Source: Acanthaster planci
Taxonomy: Eukaryota; Echinodermata; Asteroidea; Valvatida; Acanthasteridae
DNA length: 49,784 bases
Assembly: GCF_001949145.1 (NCBI RefSeq)
Contig: NW_019091603.1
Location: 23,854 to 73,637 of the forward strand
Direction of reading: 5' to 3'
Below, piece after piece: positions 43,901 through 49,784 of the stretch. The notes beneath the pieces are model-generated. The model was not told where the DNA came from. It saw only the letters and a program-made list of their open reading frames with translations, and searched no databases. The position numbers and the translations under genes are program-made. Each line of letters begins with the position of its first letter. Positions within the stretch are counted from its first letter, which is position 1.

Positions 43901-44461
43901 CCACTTGCCACTCGGGACTCGAGGCATTGTGTGTTTATACATGTGGCCGGGGTCTCCAAAATTGGACAAAGGGAACTGGGCCTTGTAACAAAAGACTGTA
44001 CTTGGAGTAAAAGACCAGGCTGATGGGCATTTTTTCACTCTCAATAGGAGAGACAATCCACCCTTGTTTTCAAACAGTATATCACAGTTTAAGACATTGA
44101 AAGCAAGCGGATTACCACTGGGGACAAAAGCGTTCCATCACCGCAGTGATGAGCCACACAGCACCGCTGCACGCTAATCTTGTCCCTATTGAAAAGGGGT
44201 CAGCAGCACATGGTGCCAGGTTCGTGAACAGAAGAAAGTTACATAACACCGCACAATCTGGACTCTTCTTACAAGGCTGCAGGCCTGGCTGAAATACTTG
44301 GGCATCAATAGATTTTGTCTGTCAGACTAGAGTGGCCACCAGAGGGCAATTTGTGTGGGTGTAAACGTCCATTAATTGAAATGATGAATTTGAAAACTTA
44401 AAATCTTGAAAAAGTCCTGATCATGTGCACTGCATTTTTCAAACCACCTGGCAGCAAGTGG
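43901..44461 (+). mobile_element. Non-autonomous piggyBac-type MITE, copy 2
   Basis: A 561-bp element flanked by TTAA at 43897-43900 and 44462-44465. The ends are CCACTTGCCACTCGGGACTC and, inverted, CCACTTGCTGCCAGGTGG. The internal sequence matches copy 1 (17886-18459) in the same orientation, including gtggccggggtctcc and gcaccgctgcacgctaatct. It sits in the 1.4-kb POGLUT1 intron between exons 44948-45006 and 43378-43545. Confidence 0.9.
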
Positions 44462-44947
44462 TTAATGGGAGGAAGCTGAAAATAGTTCAGCAGCTGGATG
44501 AATCTGAACCAAGCAAACTCTGAACTCTGCAAATACGCATAGTATAGCACTAAAGCATGCATAATTGTACTAAATTCTCAGAATTATTTCATCAATTTCC
44601 AATAGCTTCAACAATAGCTTACAATAAAAACCGTACATCAAACTCACTTTTGCAAAATTGCTCACATGATTACATATTAGAAACACCTCATACTGTGTTT
44701 CACCAAAGAATTTCAATGAAAATGTTTTTCTTGAAACCTTGAGCAGCATAATATCTTCTCTTTAAATATCACTTGAAGTGACAAAACTGTATGCCTTTAC
44801 ATGGATATGTACATTATAAATGTATCTTAAAGAAACAAGCCAATAAACAATGCCTAATCCTTTGTTTTCCCCCTTTCTCAAACAACTTTGCAGAATAATC
44901 TTCACAATGAACAACTGCTAACATATTATTCAGATAAGGAGTCTTAC

Positions 44948-45006
44948 TTGTATTTGCAGTGCTCTTCAAGGCTGATTTCACTGGCTGGTGGCATATAAAG
45001 AGTGTC
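44948..45006 (-). CDS. POGLUT1: POGLUT1 exon upstream of the YLFNFRG exon
   Basis: A 59-bp exon, acceptor ...tttgcattaag (ending at 45007), donor gtaagac (starting at 44947). It encodes DTLYMPPASEISLEEHCKY followed by two bases of a Lys codon completed in the next exon. The DTL...PP/AxxxxLxxHCKYK pattern is the segment just before the YLFNFRG motif in POGLUT1. The intron to the next exon is 1,402 bp. The exons encoding the N-terminus and the catalytic Asp region were not found up to 49784 and presumably lie outside. Confidence 0.93.
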
Positions 45007-45689
45007 CTTAATGCAAATAAAAATATAAAAACATGTGCTACAATTAATGAGCCACTTCAAGTACCTACACAAACTTATAATGCTATTCATATGAAAAAGG
45101 GATGTGCGAACATTAAAGGTTAACAGAAATAGAAAACATTTAGTTCATGTGAAGTATTTCAAATGCATAACCATTTCAAAAACATCATAAATTAAATGTT
45201 TACCCAATTAATCAAGAGCCCAAAATGAATAAAAGATCTTGCATTTCCCCTCCTGCAAATAATCCCCTTTCAACCGTTCACGCTCCCAGGCTGATTTGAT
45301 GATGTCATCAGCAGAACACCTCCATGTACCGTGTACATGTACATTGCATGATTGTACACAGCACATGCAGTATCACTCGCTTGCAATAGACCATTTTGTG
45401 GTCGGTGTAGCTTGGCCCACAGCCAAACACTATGCTGGCTACATGTAGGACTGTGTCTTTCAATTTCTCCCTTGAATCGAAATCCTATCACAGTAACTTC
45501 CTGGCCCATTATGTAAAGGTAGTTACCCATATTTGCTGATTTATAAATTGTTCATATTGTGCACTGAGAGCAGGTGGATGGTTTTTGACCGACATGCATG
45601 AGACATGAATGTGTGTTCATGTATGCACATCACTGCCTTGTACTCAAATGACTTAAGTCACTTCACAGCAGGATAAGTGTTGTTCATTT

Positions 45690-47030
45690 GACAAATCACC
45701 AGGGCCCATGATGATGATGGTGATGCCTATGTCATCTGGACAAGTGAAGACACCATTTTTCAATTTCGTCAAACTTCTGTTGTAACTCTTGCGGTTGTCC
45801 TTAGGATACTGTGAGAGTCAGCCTTTGCATTGTGAGCGCTGGACGGGGAACATGTTGACAACAGCTTCAAATGTCCAGCATAACCATTGTACCTAGCTAA
45901 CTCTGGGTGTGAAGACCTCAGCAATTCCTGGTTCAGGGACTGGAACATGGCTCTTGTTTCTACAGAAAGAATGTTGTCAGGAACAAGGGAGACTTAATAA
46001 GAGAGTGGGGGTCCTTGGGCTGCTGTAGTTGGAATCTTGTTTGCATGTTACCCCATGTTGGACGGGCACGAACACAGGGCAGACTTGACAAAAGTGCTCA
46101 TGGCCTTTTAAGCGCTTGTGGCATTGCCAACCTGAAAGTGGGTTGAGGTTACGAATGTTGATCTTCCCAGCCACATTGTCAATATTATCAGGGGGTGGCC
46201 AGGTTTGGCACTAGGGGCATAAGTGCAGGGCTCAGGGGTGAAAGTTCTGTCCAGTGATAAAATGTCTTTTGGGAGTTGAAACTCAGTGAACTCTCCAGTT
46301 AAGACGGTGGATGAAGTGGAATGGGCACAAAATATTTGTGCATGGTGGACAATGTGAGGCCTATGTGTGACTTAGGGGGAACTGTTGAGTACTGTTGTTC
46401 CATTAGCAAGGGAGACCAAGAGTTTGGCAGGTCGGCCAAGTCATTGGTCTCTATGAAGGGCATGCCACAAGGCGTCCCAACTATTTTGTCCAGGATAGTA
46501 GGTTCTCAATCTGAAGGGCTTCAAACAAATAGTCAAGCCCATCACATGAGAGAGTGATTTGCGTCTCACCCATTACCGGTGTGTGGGAATAAACCATTTT
46601 AAACTGGGAGCTCTCCTTGTTTGGGGCCGCAATATGTTTTAAAGCAGCTGCACTTATCATGTTTCCTGTGGCACAAGTATTGATGGTGAGGATGCCTATT
46701 TCTTTCAGATGAAGTGCCGGTCCTGCTTGAGAAGGCTGGGGCACTGACTCAGGAAGTAATTTGGTTTACTCTGCTGACATGTTCGCAGATCGGGCATGAC
46801 TTCTGGGAGTGGGAGAGGCATGGTTATTGATGCTCACTTGAGTGGGCCTGTGCGGTAGAGGGACATGGGAGTGAAGGACATGAGGCTGCAGCATGCACTG
46901 CCCTGGCATTATCAGAAGTTTGCAGTTCTTTAATGAGTGACCCGAGGGCTGGGACAACTCTGGTTTTAAGTGGGCGAGTGTGCATGACTGCAGCTGAATA
47001 CCACAATGCTGCTTTACTAACTTTTGGCAA
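45690..47030 (-). pseudogene. Decayed Ty3/gypsy-like gag-pol fragment (protease to pre-RT)
   Basis: On the minus strand, 46744-46481 resembles a retroelement aspartic protease, but the active-site D-T-G-A is N-T-C-A (TINTCATGNMIS). Out of frame follows VGTPCGMPFIETND, then a linker with GKINIRNLNP and GHEHFCQVCPVF (46174-45977), then broken frames resembling the segment preceding the reverse transcriptase (FEAVVNM, then a GVFTCPDDIG stretch near 45740). The RT catalytic core is not present below 45690. 47030-46766 may be decayed gag. Many stops and frame changes. This is a retrotransposon remnant within or upstream of POGLUT1. Confidence 0.65.
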
Positions 47031-47380
47031 ACTGGTATGAATCAGCGAAACCGGCTCAAGAAGTCTAAACTTAAAGGAAAGCCGCTAACAGTGGCTCAGT
47101 CAAAACAATACATGGCGTGGCTTATCATTGGCTAATCAAGGATCAATGACCATCACCAGCCAATCGTATACCTTGGAGGGGATTACATTCTCGCATATTA
47201 TAATACTTTTTCTGAGAATACCCAATGGTGACGAGACTACAACAAAAAATACAACAAAAATTCACAGAAATCAATGAGTGTGCGACACTCAAATCCAACA
47301 TGGCGGAGAGTGAACCTGGTGCTTGTGGCTCATGATCGCAGAGAATTTCCTCTCAACATGCCATGAATCTGCTGTGAAAG
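47031..47380. other. Spacer between retroelement and piggyBac remnants
   Basis: No recognisable gene. It contains a ctctcgcatattataatact-like AT stretch near 47185 and no clear terminal repeat of either neighbour. Confidence 0.35.
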
Positions 47381-47389
47381 CGGTCGTCA

Positions 47390-48930
47390 AATGAAGAAAA
47401 TTCCTATGAAAGTGAAGCATAAAACTGCAGCCAGGAAACCAGCCAGTCGAGTGCGATGAAAATTCTGGTCTTGATTCTGATGATAGGGACTGTATTCATG
47501 ACACTCTTAGTGCATTGCACAAACAATTGCACAAGCAACAGTGAGTCCAACCCCAGAAGCATTCCAGGGGCCATGGGGGTGTTACTGACACTATGGCAGG
47601 AATGAAATGGAAAAGCATTTTCAAAGCATAAGATCATGAAGTTTGGCAGGCATTTTGCTTCATCCCAAATGAAGCACTAGGTGTCAATGCGAATGTGGAT
47701 GGCAGCTCAACCCACTGTCTCTATGCTCTGCTGTCACTCAGTGTTTTGCAGAGTATCAGAAATATAATCAATGACAATGCCAAACACTGAATACAGGTGA
47801 ACCTTCCTCTACGTCAGAGATCTATCTTTGGTAACTGGAAGCGATAACCAGGAGGTGAGCTTCTGAAATTCATTGCCATTCCGATAGCAATGGGCCTGAA
47901 CAAGCAGCCAGTCCTCAAGGTATAATGGTTGCAATCCCTAGTCAGCTGTTTGCCAGGGACAGATTTGAGGCAATCAATTTCTCAATGCTAAGTGTTACAA
48001 GTAATACAACCCATTAGAGTCCTGAAAGCATCATATAAAGACCTTTGGCCTATGTGACAGGTCAACTGGGTACCTTTACACTCTCCATGTTTACTTTGGT
48101 AAAGAAACATCCTACAACCAAGACGATGCAACCAGACAATCAGAAAAGATTTTTCATTACCTTCTGAAGAACCCTGGTAAAGGCCACCATGTATTCGCAG
48201 ATTGGAACTACACAAGCTTCACCTAATTGATCTTCTCAACTCCAGGAAAATATATTACACCAGAATGCTACATATCAACCGAAAGAACTTTCCCCCTGAA
48301 CTGAACACACTGTAATTTACCTACAGCACTGTCAGTTATAGACTTTCCAGAGTGAAGACAACAAAAACTTGTGCTTAGCATAGGGAGACGAAAGGCTTGC
48401 AAACCTTGTGTCCTGGTGTCAACAAAAGCACCTGTCGGAAATGAACAATGAAGTGCCATAAATTGTAAATAAGCAAAACTTTTTGATGGATGGCTGTGAC
48501 TGGGTTGGCCAGTGTGTTTCTTACTATGGACATTTTACACATAAAACGGTCAAGTGGTGGAAATGAATAATCTTCTGGCTACTAGAGGTCTGTCAGTTTG
48601 AATGCCTATATCCTGTACACACTGACATGAAACAATATCAAGAGGTGAAGTCTGTGACAATTCAAACTGAAGCTCATCTCTGCTCTGTTGGAAGAGGCGA
48701 CCGCCTTGTGTCCAATGATGAACCACGCACTTGTGTAGTGTAGGACAACCACTCTCAAGCAACCCTGTAAAGCATCTGCAGGGGAACAGTCACCTCATTG
48801 GTCATGTCGAACAGACCAAAACTGCATAGAGTGTACAACACCAGTCAAGCGCAATGTACAAACTTTGTATGGGATGCAGTGACAGGCCCCATCTATTGGA
48901 CTGTCTCTACAAATACCACACTGTTCCATG
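47390..48930 (+). pseudogene. Second piggyBac (PGBD-type) transposase pseudogene
   Basis: Weaker than the first copy but in proper family order: a SLSVLQSIRNIINDN segment near 47740 (TNRYA region), an IAMGLNKQPVLK stretch near 47890, HHVFADWNYTSFTLIDLL near 48190 (the DNFYTS-type strand with its Asp kept), INRKNFPPEL near 48280, DGCDWVGQCVSYYGHF then KTVKWWK near 48490-48565 (the GVDxxDQ...KWWK region), and a YKYHT remnant near 48910. Stops and frame shifts occur throughout. A possible 3' terminus, TTAA at 49661-49664 preceded by an inverted CTCTTTCACTATGG, is at the right distance but unproven. Confidence 0.72.
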
Positions 48931-49784
48931 AACAATTTCTTTAGACTGGCTCTTTCATAGATTGGACTGTAATGGAATGCATGTGCATGTATACGTACAT
49001 GTATTTGAAACGGCTGTAAAAGTCTTTGCTTTGATATCTTTGATATCTTCATTGTTAATATTTATATAGTTATTTACTTTGAATACCAATATGTGACATT
49101 GGATTTCTTTGTATGAAACCTCTGCAGATAGTGTTTGAAATCTGTGGGAAAACAACTTCAAGTCATTGCTGTACACACTCATGGCACATGTATGTTTCCA
49201 CCTATATATACATGTATTGCACCTGTTTCAAGTAAGAATAAGGAAACATTCCTTTATATGTGCGTATTGATACTTCACCCAAAATTTATAACTCACCATT
49301 GGAATGTTGTGTTTTTGTATATGTGTTTTCTGTAATATTCAGTTTATAAATCACCATTAACAAAACTGGTTGCAGTATTACTAATATTTCATCTGGAATT
49401 TCCAGTAATGTTTTATTATTTTTCAATATTTATCACTTTTTCATATTTGACAATCCTTAAGGAACAATAAATTAATATAATTAGTCACTGCGATCTTGCA
49501 TCATATTCTTCATATTGTCAGCTTTACTTTGAAGCCTTATTCTGCCTTTCAGCTTCAAGAATTAACACATTATGCTAGTTTTCTTATTACAACCTCGTGC
49601 TGATCATCTTCTGGAAAGCAAAACAATGTCACGGTCAATAAATATTCCATAGTGAAAGAGTTAATACACAAGGGCAACGCATGAGCATGAGTGCAAAACA
49701 AATACTAAAGGTCAGAAGTTGCCAACTCTAGAGTGTGCAATAGATATTATTGGCATGATCTAAAGCTAGCACCATTCACTCCCG
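48931..49784. other. AT-rich right edge, no gene recognised
   Basis: Rich in tacatgta-type motifs and TA-rich stretches. It may be the 3' non-coding part of the piggyBac element up to 49664. No POGLUT1 exon was detected on the minus strand here. Confidence 0.4.

Noticed and set aside
47066-47090. Left terminus of the second piggyBac element at cttaaagg
   Set aside because: The bases after this TTAA do not match the inverted sequence at 49650-49664.
45007-49784. Further 5' POGLUT1 exons
   Set aside because: I looked on the minus strand for the FRGSRTS/ERDPLILLSRKNP-type segment with splice sites and found none; they are probably beyond the window.

Overview
This is eukaryotic, AT-rich, intron-dominated DNA from what looks like a marine invertebrate (frequent tacatgta-type motifs, decayed transposons of many classes, a deuterostome/cnidarian-type transposon mix); the species is inference. 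The only host gene I can support is on the minus strand: an orthologue of POGLUT1 (Rumi/KTELC1, the ER protein O-glucosyltransferase that modifies Notch EGF repeats). Four exons with exact splice sites and consistent phase are visible, in transcription order 45006-44948, 43545-43378, 26686-26630 and 3522-3378 (stop codon at 3380-3378, poly(A) signal at 3285-3280). The 5' exons lie beyond the right edge or were not found. Nearly everything else is intronic: introns of 1.4 kb, 16.7 kb and 23.1 kb.

The 23.1-kb last intron (3523-26629) holds the most unusual structure: two multi-kilobase arms of one non-coding repeat family in opposite orientation (left arm 3949-10915 plus, right arm 21440-26250 minus). 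Each arm is built from paragraph-like units of about 130-250 bp. Most units carry a palindromic TGATGACGTCATCA (full CRE core) and many a CACGTG E-box; subcopies begin with a 29-nt hairpin of 11-bp stem and 7-nt loop. Between the arms lie a LINE endonuclease fragment, a truncated Polinton/Maverick DNA polymerase B, a hAT-derived ZNF862-like pseudogene, a TTAA-flanked piggyBac-type MITE, and a broken, apparently chimeric piggyBac transposase.

The 16.7-kb intron (26687-43377) holds a tRNA-derived SINE, a second hAT-like (ZMYM1-type) pseudogene, a complete 862-bp non-autonomous hAT element with an 8-bp target duplication, pieces of the CRE repeat, a 772-bp solo LTR with TATA box, minisatellites, a 5'-truncated LINE with poly(A) tail, and a large foldback palindrome. 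Right of 45 kb lie a decayed Ty3/gypsy-like pol fragment (minus) and a second piggyBac pseudogene (plus).

No transposon ORF here is intact; almost all show stops, frameshifts or lost catalytic residues. The biological story is a conserved Notch-pathway gene whose introns have become a nested transposon graveyard, including a long inverted-repeat pair that would be co-transcribed and could fold into dsRNA.
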